From Pectobacterium peruviense (lineage in GTDB: Bacteria > Pseudomonadota > Gammaproteobacteria > Enterobacterales > Enterobacteriaceae), in the NCBI RefSeq assembly GCF_002847345.1, contig NZ_LXFV01000005.1, positions 124,001 through 188,000 on the forward strand: a stretch of DNA of 64,000 nt. Reading direction: 5' to 3'. The notes below the pieces were generated by a model, which did no database searches, was not told where the DNA came from, and worked only from the letters and a program-made list of their open reading frames with translations. Position numbers and translations under genes: made by a program. Positions 9,041 to 17,700 of the stretch are shown piece after piece. Every line of letters starts with the position of its first letter. The first letter of the stretch is position 1.

Positions 9041-11403
9041 CAGGAATGTACCTCCTGCAACAGCTTCATTATCTCGGCGCTGACCGCATCCAGATCGGCA
9101 TCAATTTCTTCCAGCGGGCGCGGTGGCTGATAAACGTAGAAATGGCGATTAAACGGGATCTCATAGCCGACAACGCCAATATCACCGTCTTTGGCATCGC
9201 GTTTATCGGCATTAATCCAGGCATCGGCAACGTGCGGCAGTACTTCGGCTTTGAAGTAGTCTTCAATCAGCGTGCTAATAGCAACCTTCGGGTTTAACGG
9301 TACATTTTCGTTATCACGCAGGTCGCCATCCTGCTCGAACTCCACCACTTTCCCTTGGTACTCAAACGCGCCGTACAGCAGCTGAGCAGCCTCTTTCAGC
9401 ACCTTCTTCACCACCGGCTCAGCGTCTGGGTTTTTAGTGGTAATCGCGTCGATAAACTGTTTGTTTTCTTTGGTATCCAGCTTAACACCTGCGGTTTTCA
9501 GCGCGCCTTTCAGGGTAAGCTGGAACTGGTTAAAATCGTCACTGACCTGCGTTTTCCCACCTGCTTGTGTGCCTAACGCAGTTTGAATCTGCTGCGCTTT
9601 TTCCATTAACGTGCGCTGCGCGAGCCACAGTTTGATGTCCAGCAGGTCTTTAATTTGCTTCTCTTTCAGCTCGGCAAATTCAGCTTTAATGATGGCGCGA
9701 GTTTCCGCTTCAATTTCTGTAAAATCACCGTAGTGAGCGTCCTGCCACTGCGAAGCGAATTCGTCAAACAAGCGCTCCATCGGGGCGTTAAATGGCTTCG
9801 GCGCAAAGCGCAGGCTGGCAATGGCTTCATCGGTAACCTGTGCAGACAGACGCAGCGGGCGCTCAATGGTCAAGCGGCGGTAGCCAAAATCGGTACTGTT
9901 GAAGATTTTGCTGGCGAAGGTTTTCGGCACTTCCGTTTTAGCCGTTGCAGACTGGCGACCACGGTTAGATTTTTGCTCCGGTGCTTTTTCCAGACCTAAT
10001 GCTTCAAGAGAAATCGCATCAACCACCTCAAAATCACCAAACGTGCGAGTGATCAGTTTGATGTCCTCTTCACCCATTATATTACGTTTGGAACCCAGAG
10101 ACTTACGCATCTTGCCGCACAAGTTGGTGCCATCAATCAGTTGGATCTTGCCTTTACGCTCTGGCGCTTTCTTATTCGACAGAATCCAGACGTAAGTCGC
10201 AATCCCGGTGTTGTAGAACATATCCGTCGGCAGCGCGACAATGCCTTCCAGCAAATCAGCTTCCAGAATATAGCGACGGATTTCGCTCTCGCCGCTACCC
10301 GCACCACCGGTAAACAGCGGAGAACCGTTAAGAATAATACCGATGCGCCCACCACCATTGATTGAACCATCTGGATTATGAGTATCACGCATTTTGCTGA
10401 TCAGATGCAGAAGGAACAACAGAGAGCCATCAGAGACGCGAGGCAAGCCCGGACCAAAACGGCCATTAAAGCCTTTCAACTGATGCTCGTCGTTAATTTC
10501 ACCTTCAATCTTTTTCCAGTCCACACCAAACGGCGGGTTCGACAGCATGTAGTCGAACTGGTCTTGCGGTAGTTGATCGTTGGAAAGAGTGTTACCCAGT
10601 TTGATACGGCTAACATCCTGTCCTTTAATCAGCATATCGGCTTTACAGATAGCGTAAGACTCGGGATTCAGTTCCTGACCAAACGCGCGCATCACCGCAT
10701 TCGGGTTAAGTTCATGCACATATTCCATACCCGAAGAGAGGAAGCCACCCGTGCCAGCAGTGGGGTCATAAATAGTGCGAATGATGCCGTCTTTAGATAA
10801 CGCAGCATCATCTTCCATAAATACCAGCGAGGTCGTTAAACGTACGATATCGCGTGGAGTAAAGTGCTCCCCTGCCGTTTCATTCGAACTTTCCGCAAAA
10901 CGACGAATCAGCTCTTCAAATACCAGCCCCATGTCATGGTTGGAAATGGCCTTCGGGCTCAGGTCCGTAGTGGCGAATTTTTTAACGATTTTGAACAGTA
11001 AATTGGCGTCATCCAGCAGGCCAACAAACTCACTAAATTTGAAGTGTTCAAAGATTTCACGCGCATCCTTCGAGAAACACTGAACGTAATTCTCCAGATT
11101 CGCCTTAATATCGTTCTGCCCCATCTTGCCAAGATCCATCGGCGAGGTATTGAAGAACGACAGGCCATTCGTGGCGCGTAACAGAAACTTCTCTCTCCCT
11201 TCTTCCGGCAAAGGGCTGGCCTTCAGTTTTTCAGCTTCCGCGACCACCGCTTCTTTACTCACAGCTAACACGCACTCAAGCCGACGCAGCAGAGTAAAAG
11301 GCAGAATCACGCGCCCATACTGAGATTGCTTAAAATCGCCACGAAGCAGGTCAGCAACTGACCAGATAAAGGCAGCCGTTTGAGAAAAGTTAGTGTTAGA
11401 CAT
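9040..11403 (-). CDS. hsdM: Type I restriction enzyme, M (N6-adenine methyltransferase) subunit HsdM
   Basis: A 787-aa methyltransferase that protects host DNA and forms the core of the complex. It shows the N-terminal helical HsdM domain, the AdoMet-binding motif DPTAGTGGF near residue 215 and the catalytic NPPF motif near 289. It is longer than EcoKI HsdM (about 530 aa); the extra C-terminal part is charged and helical, as in the larger HsdM subfamily. The frame is open up to an ATG at 11535, but the added 44 residues are rich in Cys, Trp and His and unlike HsdM. The ATG at 11403, giving [20 protein letters not shown], fits the usual N-terminus. First gene of hsdMSR. Confidence 0.95.
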   Translation of the reverse strand: MSNTNFSQTAAFIWSVADLLRGDFKQSQYGRVILPFTLLRRLECVLAVSKEAVVAEAEKLKASPLPEEGREKFLLRATNGLSFFNTSPMDLGKMGQNDIKANLENYVQCFSKDAREIFEHFKFSEFVGLLDDANLLFKIVKKFATTDLSPKAISNHDMGLVFEELIRRFAESSNETAGEHFTPRDIVRLTTSLVFMEDDAALSKDGIIRTIYDPTAGTGGFLSSGMEYVHELNPNAVMRAFGQELNPESYAICKADMLIKGQDVSRIKLGNTLSNDQLPQDQFDYMLSNPPFGVDWKKIEGEINDEHQLKGFNGRFGPGLPRVSDGSLLFLLHLISKMRDTHNPDGSINGGGRIGIILNGSPLFTGGAGSGESEIRRYILEADLLEGIVALPTDMFYNTGIATYVWILSNKKAPERKGKIQLIDGTNLCGKMRKSLGSKRNIMGEEDIKLITRTFGDFEVVDAISLEALGLEKAPEQKSNRGRQSATAKTEVPKTFASKIFNSTDFGYRRLTIERPLRLSAQVTDEAIASLRFAPKPFNAPMERLFDEFASQWQDAHYGDFTEIEAETRAIIKAEFAELKEKQIKDLLDIKLWLAQRTLMEKAQQIQTALGTQAGGKTQVSDDFNQFQLTLKGALKTAGVKLDTKENKQFIDAITTKNPDAEPVVKKVLKEAAQLLYGAFEYQGKVVEFEQDGDLRDNENVPLNPKVAISTLIEDYFKAEVLPHVADAWINADKRDAKDGDIGVVGYEIPFNRHFYVYQPPRPLEEIDADLDAVSAEIMKLLQEVHS

Positions 11404-11682
11404 GAGGATTACCAAAGAGTGTAACGAATAGAAGTGATTATACATAAGCCAGTTAGCATCGCACGGCTTTGATGTCCATCGCTTTGAGACGGAGTTTTGA
11501 CAACCGTTTTCTGGCGAACCTACTGGAGATAACATGATTAGGATATGGCGCTATAAACAAACGACTATGCTTTCCTGTAATTCATCATTAGTTAATAACC
11601 ATCAATGTTTACAGTAGATATAAGAGAAGCGATCTCCAAAATAAGAAGGGGGAAATAAATCCGACAGACAGCTAAGAACGGG
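11404..11682. other. Upstream region of hsdMSR
   Basis: About 280 bp between the hsdM start and the integrase remnant, presumably carrying the hsd promoter on the minus strand. It includes an AT-rich stretch around 11580-11640. I see no further gene in it. Confidence 0.4.
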
Positions 11683-11742
11683 GAGTTTATAGGCTTTCAC
11701 GCGGGGTTTGACGGTACGGGCAACAACGTCGGTCAGCGCCAT
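11683..11742 (-). pseudogene. 5' remnant of a second P4-type tyrosine integrase
   Basis: Reading leftward from an ATG at 11742, the first ~20 codons give MALTDVVARTVKPRVKAYK, which matches the start of P4-type (DUF4102) integrases. The intact integrase at 19692 has the equivalent stretch ending AKPKEKTYKM. After this the frame turns into unrelated sequence and stops near 11605, so the rest of the gene is deleted. The DNA just upstream (TTTGGGGGTCA, then TAATCGAAAT) resembles the leader of the intact integrase (TTTTGGGGGCAC, then TAATCGAAGT). The remnant lies about 220 bp from the tRNA-like repeat at 11961, much as the intact gene lies 165 bp from the real tRNA. Confidence 0.7.
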
Positions 11743-11921
11743 AATTTGGGGGTCAACTCATAATCGAAATGAATTGACCCTCATCTGACCCCAAATCATC
11801 TGGATGTCAATGGACGAAGAAAGAGCACTGTGGATAAAACAGACAAAATCGCAGAGAGGAAAATAAAATTAAAATCGTTATTTTACAGATAGATATTGAC
11901 GTTACCGGACGATTTTGGACA

Positions 11922-11955
11922 TAAAAAAAGCCACCCTGAGGTGACTTGATTTTCA
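11922..11955. terminator. Hairpin next to the internal attachment site
   Basis: Stem AAGCCACC/GGTGACTT with one mismatch, flanked by an A-run on the left and T-rich DNA on the right. It probably terminates transcription in both directions at the element junction, comparable to the hairpin at 19788-19816 beside the intact integrase. Confidence 0.5.
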
Positions 11956-11960
11956 TACTA

Positions 11961-11979
11961 TGGTGCGAAGGCCGGACTC
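11961..11979. repeat. Internal attachment-site copy of the tRNA-Leu 3' end
   Basis: The sequence tggtgcgaaggccggactc matches the 3' end of the tRNA-Leu gene at 19857-19876 (tggtgccgaaggccggactc), lacking a single C. A tRNA-end direct repeat of this kind is what a P4-type integrase leaves at the far side of its element. It separates the P4-like element on the right from the restriction-containing element on the left. Confidence 0.8.
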
Positions 11980-12342
11980 ATGTATAAAAATAAGATATTG
12001 AATATTAATAATAAAATTAAAAAATAAATAATTTATGCCCCCTTTTGTGCCCCCAAGTGATTTTTAGCAATATATCAATGAGATAGATAAAAATACCGTA
12101 AATGATATCTATTATCATCCGTCCGGATTCGATTCCGTGCTACGGATCCTAACCGAGAGAGTCTAATTACAGCGGCTTAGCCAGAATAAAAAGATTTTGC
12201 ACAAAACTGTTCACTCTCTTCACTATGGTTTTTTATTTTTATTAATCAATGCATTAAAGGGTGATGAGTTGGTGAACAGGTGACGAGTTACTCATCACCT
12301 TGACGATAGGTATGTCGCACAACAAGATAGTCGAGCCCGATC
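11980..12342. other. Left end of the P4-like element: arm-type repeats and iteron-like DNA
   Basis: No gene is seen. An AT-rich stretch (11985-12035) is followed by two close ATGCCCCC/GTGCCCCC repeats (12034-12052), like those upstream of the integrase. Further on are CTGTTCACT (12207-12215) and a cluster at 12260-12299: perfect inverted repeats GGTGATGAGT/ACTCATCACC enclosing GGTGAACAG (12271-12279) and GGTGACGAGT. GGTGAACAG-type iterons are the known binding sites of the P4 alpha replication protein, so this may be the old replication region. Confidence 0.5.
12260..12299. repeat. P4 ori/crr-like iteron cluster
   Basis: Three related units (GGTGATGAGT, GGTGAACAG, GGTGACGAGT) plus the inverted copy ACTCATCACC lie within 40 bp. 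A further inverted unit, CTGTTCACT, is at 12207-12215. The arrangement resembles iterons recognised by P4-type alpha protein. The cognate replication gene is missing here. Confidence 0.45.
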
Positions 12343-12624
12343 TTATAATCGGTCTTTGGCTGCTTTATAAACCTCTGAGCGTTCCCGTTTGCCCACAGCT
12401 AAAACCAGTACCACGATCTCATGCTCAAGCACTTGATACACTAACCGATAGCCAGCGGAACGAAGTTTGATTTTGTAGCAGTCAGCCATTCCGTGAAGCC
12501 GGTTGGCGGGAACGTGGGGATTTTGTAAAACCTCTTTCAACTTTTTGGCGAACGGCGGATTCAAGTCCGAAGTGCAACGCTAAGCCGCCTTTCTTAGCTC
12601 TTCAAACTCCAGCTTATAACTCAT
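12343..12624 (-). pseudogene. RelE/StbE-type mRNA interferase toxin, disrupted near its N-terminus
   Basis: The C-terminal 65 residues are clearly RelE-family: MADCYKIKLRSAGYRLVYQV followed by VLAVGKRERSEVY, including the conserved Arg and Tyr residues of the ribosome-dependent RNase. The natural start is the ATG at 12624, which overlaps the antitoxin stop by 11 bp and begins MSYKLEFEEL. That frame meets an in-frame TAG at codon 15, and the next ~10 residues do not match the family, suggesting a small indel as well. A 73-aa product from the later ATG at 12564 would lack the first helix. The toxin is therefore probably inactive. Confidence 0.75.
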
Positions 12625-12865
12625 CCAGATCAACCTTCACACGTTTCCCCTTCATCCGGGAGCGGGCAATTTTGGCAAGCTCGATATCTTCCTGATAGTC
12701 GGCCAGAGCTTCCCATGTTTCCGGGGAAACATAATAGCCAGAGATACGCCCGTTGGTTAACACGGCTACAGGTTCGCCGTTAGCTTCTTTCAGCGCGGCA
12801 TTGGGCGATTTTTTAAAGTCGCTGATACTCACAGCAGCATTGGCAAGGATAGGTTGTACGGACAT
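12614..12865 (-). CDS. Type II antitoxin, Phd/YefM (RelB/StbD-like) family
   Basis: An 83-aa antitoxin. The N-terminal part (NAAVSISDFKKSPNAALKEA, then EPVAVLTNGRISGYYVSPE) is the Phd/YefM DNA-binding fold. The acidic and basic tail (KGKRVKVDLDEL) would wrap the RelE-type toxin encoded immediately downstream. It starts at an ATG preceded by AAGGGG. Such antitoxins repress their own operon; an imperfect inverted repeat AGTAT/ATACT at 12881-12898, just upstream, is a possible operator. Because the toxin frame is broken, this looks like a surviving antitoxin. Confidence 0.85.
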   Translation of the reverse strand: MSVQPILANAAVSISDFKKSPNAALKEANGEPVAVLTNGRISGYYVSPETWEALADYQEDIELAKIARSRMKGKRVKVDLDEL

Positions 12866-12880
12866 AACCAGCCCCTTTTA

Positions 12881-12898
12881 AGTATGATATTTGATACT
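12881..12898. promoter_or_regulatory. Candidate operator of the relB/stbD-like operon
   Basis: AGTATGATATTTGATACT: 5-bp outer arms plus partial inner symmetry, 16 bp upstream of the antitoxin start. The position suits autoregulation. It is an inference from symmetry only. Confidence 0.35.
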
Positions 12899-12994
12899 GA
12901 ATTTAGCACTCAATCAAGAAAGCAGCAAAATCACGGTATAAATGTGACACCAAATAAAATAATATTGAAAATACATTAAAAACAGGGAGGTTTC

Positions 12995-13465
12995 ATGGAT
13001 ACTACTGAGGAACTCAATAACACATATTATTATCATGGGCATGGAAATTTAACTGCTGGTGAGTTATTTAACCTGATCTTTCTTGAAAATTTTTCTTCTC
13101 GCACCGGTTTAGAGATTACAGCAGCGGCGCTGATCCTCTCAGGGCAACCTTATCTAAAGGTATCAGGGAAACTATCCGCCGCCACTGCGGCGCCCGGAAC
13201 CAGTGTGGCTTCCAGAGTATCACGAGCATTGCTCAGAGATTTACGTTTCCCTTATGGGCTAAGGCCGCTCACGCCTATGGGAAAGAATCTTGCGACATTG
13301 AAGATGGTTCCTACGAATAAGATTGCCTCTTTTGTTGGGCGTTATATTCCATGGATAGGTTATGTCCAATTAATAGCTATAATGCAATTGGTAGCAAGAG
13401 ATACCCGTCGACAATATAACCTGATCGCTAGGCCAGAAGACCGCATTGAATGGACGTATTTCTGA
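12995..13465 (+). CDS. STM2901-like protein of unknown function
   Basis: A 156-aa protein starting at an ATG after a clear AGGGAGG ribosome site. I see no catalytic motif. There is an Ala-rich stretch (LEITAAALILSG, then KLSAATAAPGTSVASR) in the middle and a hydrophobic segment near 118-135 (IPWIGYVQLIAIMQLVA) that could be a membrane anchor. It resembles the small STM2901-family proteins often found directly before a DUF1493 gene in enterobacterial prophages, and here it overlaps the DUF1493 gene by 16 bp. Function unknown; membership is recalled from the arrangement and not tested. Confidence 0.6.
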   Translation: MDTTEELNNTYYYHGHGNLTAGELFNLIFLENFSSRTGLEITAAALILSGQPYLKVSGKLSAATAAPGTSVASRVSRALLRDLRFPYGLRPLTPMGKNLATLKMVPTNKIASFVGRYIPWIGYVQLIAIMQLVARDTRRQYNLIARPEDRIEWTYF

Positions 13466-13794
13466 TGAACCAAAGAGATATCGGAAATGAGGTTATTCAA
13501 TATCTAATGCAACGTTACCCGATTAGGAAGCATTGGTTTAAATCCGGTATTAGACAAGTCACTAAAGATTGGACATTACAGGATGATTACCAGTTTCTGC
13601 CGGAGGATGCTCATGATTTCCTTCTTGATATATTCGGACATTTTAATATTGAGCACTCAAACTTTGATGGAAGAAATTATTTTGAATATGAGTATCCAAT
13701 CTGGCAAAAGAAACCACTATCAAAAGCGTTAAAACCGCTCACGGTCGGGATGATTATTGAGTCAGCTAAAGCAGGGAAATGGTTATACGATTAG
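13450..13794 (+). CDS. DUF1493 family protein
   Basis: A 114-aa acidic, aromatic-rich protein with the DUF1493 pattern: a short helical start (IGNEVIQYLMQRY), the central LPEDAHDFLLDIFGHFNIEHSNFD and the closing LTVGMIIESAKAGKW. Function unknown; the fold has been suggested to be acyl-carrier-protein-like, but no phosphopantetheine serine motif is obvious. Its start lies inside the upstream gene and its end overlaps the next frame by 16 bp, so the three genes are probably translated together. The pair is common in P4-like elements and genomic islands of enterobacteria. Confidence 0.7.
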   Translation: MDVFLMNQRDIGNEVIQYLMQRYPIRKHWFKSGIRQVTKDWTLQDDYQFLPEDAHDFLLDIFGHFNIEHSNFDGRNYFEYEYPIWQKKPLSKALKPLTVGMIIESAKAGKWLYD

Positions 13795-14105
13795 AGGCAT
13801 CTAATATTGAAGTGTCTGGACGTAAAAAAAACCGGCCGGAGCCGGTTTTGTCGTTTCTGGTGTCTACCTCGCAGAATCCCGAAAAAGTGGTAATGGATTT
13901 GGTTACTGAAAAGCTCAAGGCGAAAACGAATAACTACCGTTTTGATATGAGCAACGAGCCAGTGTTGTCATCGCTGGGGCTGAACGCGCCCTCATTGCCG
14001 CATGCCGATTTTGCACCGGTATCCAGCCTGGCAAAACGAACAATATTTTTCCGGGAATTAAAGGAAAAAGAAGACGCATTAAAAACACGGAGTCAGAAAG
14101 TATGA
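13779..14105 (+). CDS. Hypothetical satellite/prophage protein
   Basis: A 108-aa protein I cannot assign. It is basic at the N-terminus, has a central segment PVLSSLGLNAPSLPHADFAP and a highly charged C-terminal helix (FFRELKEKEDALKTR). It overlaps the preceding DUF1493 gene by 16 bp and the following ogr gene by 4 bp (ATGA), so it appears to be a real member of a compact phage-type gene row. A GC-rich hairpin (AACCGGC/GCCGGTT, 13831-13848) lies inside its first codons, so a later start is possible. Confidence 0.5.
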   Translation: MVIRLEASNIEVSGRKKNRPEPVLSFLVSTSQNPEKVVMDLVTEKLKAKTNNYRFDMSNEPVLSSLGLNAPSLPHADFAPVSSLAKRTIFFRELKEKEDALKTRSQKV

Positions 14106-14350
14106 TGCCTTGCCCGTTCTGTGGCCATGCAGCGCATACCCGGACTAGCAAAATTTTTTCGAATAATGTGAAACGGCGTTATCACCAGTGTCGGAATATT
14201 GAATGCTCTGCCACATTCCGCACCATGGAGTCGATAGAGGAAATTATTCAGCCATCACACCGAAAAGATCTGCCGGTGCCAGATATTCCGCTATCACCGG
14301 TCATGCAGAAAAAATATAAAGATTACCCGGCCTCAACTAAACGGAATTAA
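14102..14350 (+). CDS. Ogr/Delta-like zinc-finger late-gene activator
   Basis: An 82-aa protein of the P2 Ogr / P4 Delta family, which bind upstream of phage late promoters and contact the RNA polymerase alpha subunit. The zinc-binding cysteines are visible as CPFCGH near the start and CRNIEC about 25 residues later, followed by the conserved SATFRTMES block. The length is similar to P2 Ogr and shorter than the duplicated P4 Delta (about 166 aa). It overlaps the upstream frame by 4 bp. Its presence ties the element to P2/P4-type phages, although no late genes remain for it to activate. Confidence 0.88.
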   Translation: MMPCPFCGHAAHTRTSKIFSNNVKRRYHQCRNIECSATFRTMESIEEIIQPSHRKDLPVPDIPLSPVMQKKYKDYPASTKRN

Positions 14351-14384
14351 TTAGCCAGATTATAATTTCATTATCATTAATATC

Positions 14385-14420
14385 AGGACATCGCCCACCA
14401 CTGCATGGGCTTTTTTACGA
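14385..14420 (+). terminator. Rho-independent terminator after ogr
   Basis: Short stem GCCCA/TGGGC around ccactgca, followed by TTTTTT and a second T-rich tract. It closes the 12995-14350 gene row. Confidence 0.65.
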
Positions 14421-14452
14421 GTTTTTTTCTCTGGCTAGCGATTTTTTGACCG

Positions 14453-14553
14453 TGCATGCATACGGTACATGGAATTGCATGCAATACTTACCCCCGTATC
14501 TGCCCTACAGCGCCAGTACTGGCGCGGCCTGAGCGCCTCCATGCAATTGCATG
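14453..14553. repeat. Cluster of perfect palindromes between ogr and the SIR2 gene
   Basis: Within 100 bp are four exact palindromes: TGCATGCA (14453-14460), ATTGCATGCAAT (14474-14485), GCGCCAGTACTGGCGC (14510-14525) and CATGCAATTGCATG (14540-14553). Three share the TGCAT core. The 390-bp gap from 14351 to 14740 otherwise holds only the ogr terminator and AT-rich DNA leading into the SIR2 gene. It may be a protein-binding region of the satellite or a boundary at which cargo genes are exchanged. Confidence 0.6.
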
Positions 14554-14752
14554 AAAAGCGCTACATAAAGCGGGCAGGCGTGGCGGGGATAGCATTGCGC
14601 GCTGGCATAACAAAACTATTTTTATCACAGAGCAATCTACTTTAAAGAAGTATTGAATGTATTTTGTCCATAACGATGTCAGAACAGGCAAAAGCGGATT
14701 ATAATTCACAGCATTATTAGACCACCTATTTTAACTAAGTATGGAATATGTG

Positions 14753-17700
14753 ATGATAAATAAAAACAAAATAAAACCATTATTAAATAATATATCAACT
14801 CGCCTTTGGGACGGTCGCGCAGCCATATTGATAGGAGCTGGGTTTAGTCGGAATGCAAAGCCATTAACAAACAAGGCAAGAAAATTCCCAATGTGGAACG
14901 ACTTAGGTGACATTTTTTATGAAAGTGTTTACTGCGAAAAAAACGACAATAGATATTCAAACGTATTAAAGTTAGGAGATGAAGTTCAGGCTGCATTTGG
15001 CAGAGCAACGCTTGATAAATTAATAATGGATCATGTCCCAGATAAAGAATATGAACCATCCAAGCTACACGTCTCCCTTCTTTCCTTGCCATGGATTGAT
15101 GTCTTTACGACTAATTACGATACGTTACTTGAGCGAGCATGTGTTAATGTTGACTCCAGAAAATACGACATTGTTCTTAATAAAAATGATTTAATGAATG
15201 CTGAAAGACCAAGAATTATAAAACTACATGGTAGTTTCCCCTCAGAAAGACCTTTTATTGTTACGGAGGAAGATTACAGAAAGTATCCTTTAGAAAATTC
15301 TCCTTTTGTGAACACAGTTCAACAATCATTGATTGAGAACACTCTATGTTTAATCGGATTTTCTGGTGACGATCCTAACTTCCTAAATTGGATTGGTTGG
15401 ATCAGAGATAATCTTGGTGCAGAAAACTCACCGAAAATTTACTTGATAGGTCTATTTTCATTTAATGAAGCACAACGTAAACTTTTAGAAAAAAGAAATA
15501 TTTCCATTGTTGATTTAAGTTTCCTCGGTGATTTTGATAAAGATCATTATTTAGCACACCAACATTTTATCCAATTCCTCTACGAATCAAAAAATAAAGA
15601 CAACTTAATAGAATGGCCAATAGAAGTTAATCATGAACGAGTTATTTTTAATGATAGCATTGATTTAAAAATTGAGAAAATTAAAAAATGTCTTAGCGAA
15701 TGGACTCAGTCAAGAAAGTCATACCCAAACTGGCTGATTTTACCGGAATCAAACAGAAGTAATTTATCGCGTAATACCAGAGATTGGTTGTCTATTGTTA
15801 ATTATGAGATTGCATGGGATGGTTCTGATGATCTTGATTTTGGATATGAAGTTACATGGCGACTAAATAAAGCATTACTACCTATTTTCAATGATACATC
15901 TGAATTCTTATTTAAGCTGGTTGAAAAGTATGAGAGTATTTACGTAGAGGGAATGAAAAATAAAAATATTGTTGATTTTGATGAAAAATACTCTCATATA
16001 ATAATTAGTTTAATGAAGTTTTGTCGACAGGAAAGCTTTGTCGACAAATGGAAAAAACTTAATAATGTGTTAATTCAGAATCTGGACCGATTAACACCAG
16101 AGGTGAAATCTGAATATTATTATGAAAATATCTTATTTTCATATTTCAACTTAAATTTCGATGAAGCCAGAAACAGACTCTCTAACTGGGAAACAAACAA
16201 ACTCCTTCCTCAGCATGAAATAAAGAGAGCCGGACTACTTGCCGAATTTGGAATGCTTGATGAAGCAATCAATCTTCTTGAAGAAACCTTATCTACGATT
16301 CGAAGAAATAGTTTACTTTCATCAAGAAATATTGACTATTCCAGTGAATCTCAAGAAGCATATGGAATCTATATACTGCGAATGTTTAAACACAGTTGGC
16401 GTATAGACAGCAAAGATGACGATTATTCATCTGAGTATAACTCGCGTTTAGCGGCATTATCACAATATCGAAGTGACCCTGAAAAAGAAATAAAATACCT
16501 AGAAATCAAACTAGAGTCACTGCCAGGTACCTCTAGGAATACTAATGACACAGATTTCGATCTTAACAGAAGAACGGTGACAACTTACTTTGGAGGAAGC
16601 CCAACAGAAGTAAGGTCATTAGATGCTTTTAGTTTCTTTCTGCTAGCAGAGGAACTTGGCCTACCGTTCCACATACCGGGAATGAACATTTTTAGTGGAA
16701 TAGTCGAGAATGCAGCTCGACATATTTATCAATACTCTCCTGAATGGGCTATTTTTTCAATATTCAGAACATTTGATAAGGATAAAGCCAAGAGTCTATT
16801 CAACCGAAATAGGATTTCTTCTCTTGAACGGAAAAAGGTTGAAGATTTATTTGATGGATACTACAAAAAGTATGAACAAATCATCACTAAAAAAATAGAT
16901 GATAGATTAAACGATAAACTTGAAATAGAAATCTCTACGTTGTCAGTAATTCCTGAAATTCTATCACGATTAGTTACAAAAGTATCATTTGAGAAAAAGA
17001 AAGACATTATCTGTCTTTTGCTTAAATTATTTAACTCAGAAAATTTCCATTGGTATATGGAGACAAAAGATCTATTAAAGCGTACTATTTCCAACTTGAG
17101 TGATTCACAAAAAATATCGCTGATAGATATTTTCATTGATTTCCCTTCAACTCCTCACAATAGCCAGTTGCATATGGGTCAAAGATACAATTTCATTACA
17201 CCATTTGAATGTCTATTAGGGGTTACAATCAACCCCCCAAAAGAAATATCTAAAAAAATCGCATCTTCGAAATTAAAAAAAGATATTATCGATTTAAAAA
17301 GTGAAAGTTCAGAATTAAGAAAAGCGTCATCACAAAAGCTCATAACATTATATAATCTTGAAATGCTTAATAAATCTGACACAACTAAACTTATAAAAAA
17401 TCTTTGGTCAAAACGTGACACCTTTGGATTCCCCATCGACAGCGGTTATTACAAATTTTTCTTTATAAACAATCTTTATCCAGATAATGAAAACATAGCA
17501 GACAAATTCACCCCTATAATTAAAACATACAAATTCCCTGTGCAAGACGGAAAAAGCGTTGGTATTACAGGTGGGTTAGATGTGTATTGTACTGAACTCA
17601 ATGGAGCGCTACACCATATACCCCTGCCTGAGAAAACTCTATCTGAAATCGTTTCAAAAATGAATGACTGGTATGTCAAGGATCGGATATGGCTTGTAAA

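Noticed and set aside
9040..11535. HsdM starting at 11535
   Set aside because: The additional 44 residues are unlike HsdM and overlap the expected promoter; 11403 gives the normal N-terminus.
12119..12150. tRNA T-arm-like sequence (GGATTCGATTCC)
   Set aside because: No acceptor stem, anticodon arm or D-arm can be paired around it; at most another tRNA-end fragment.
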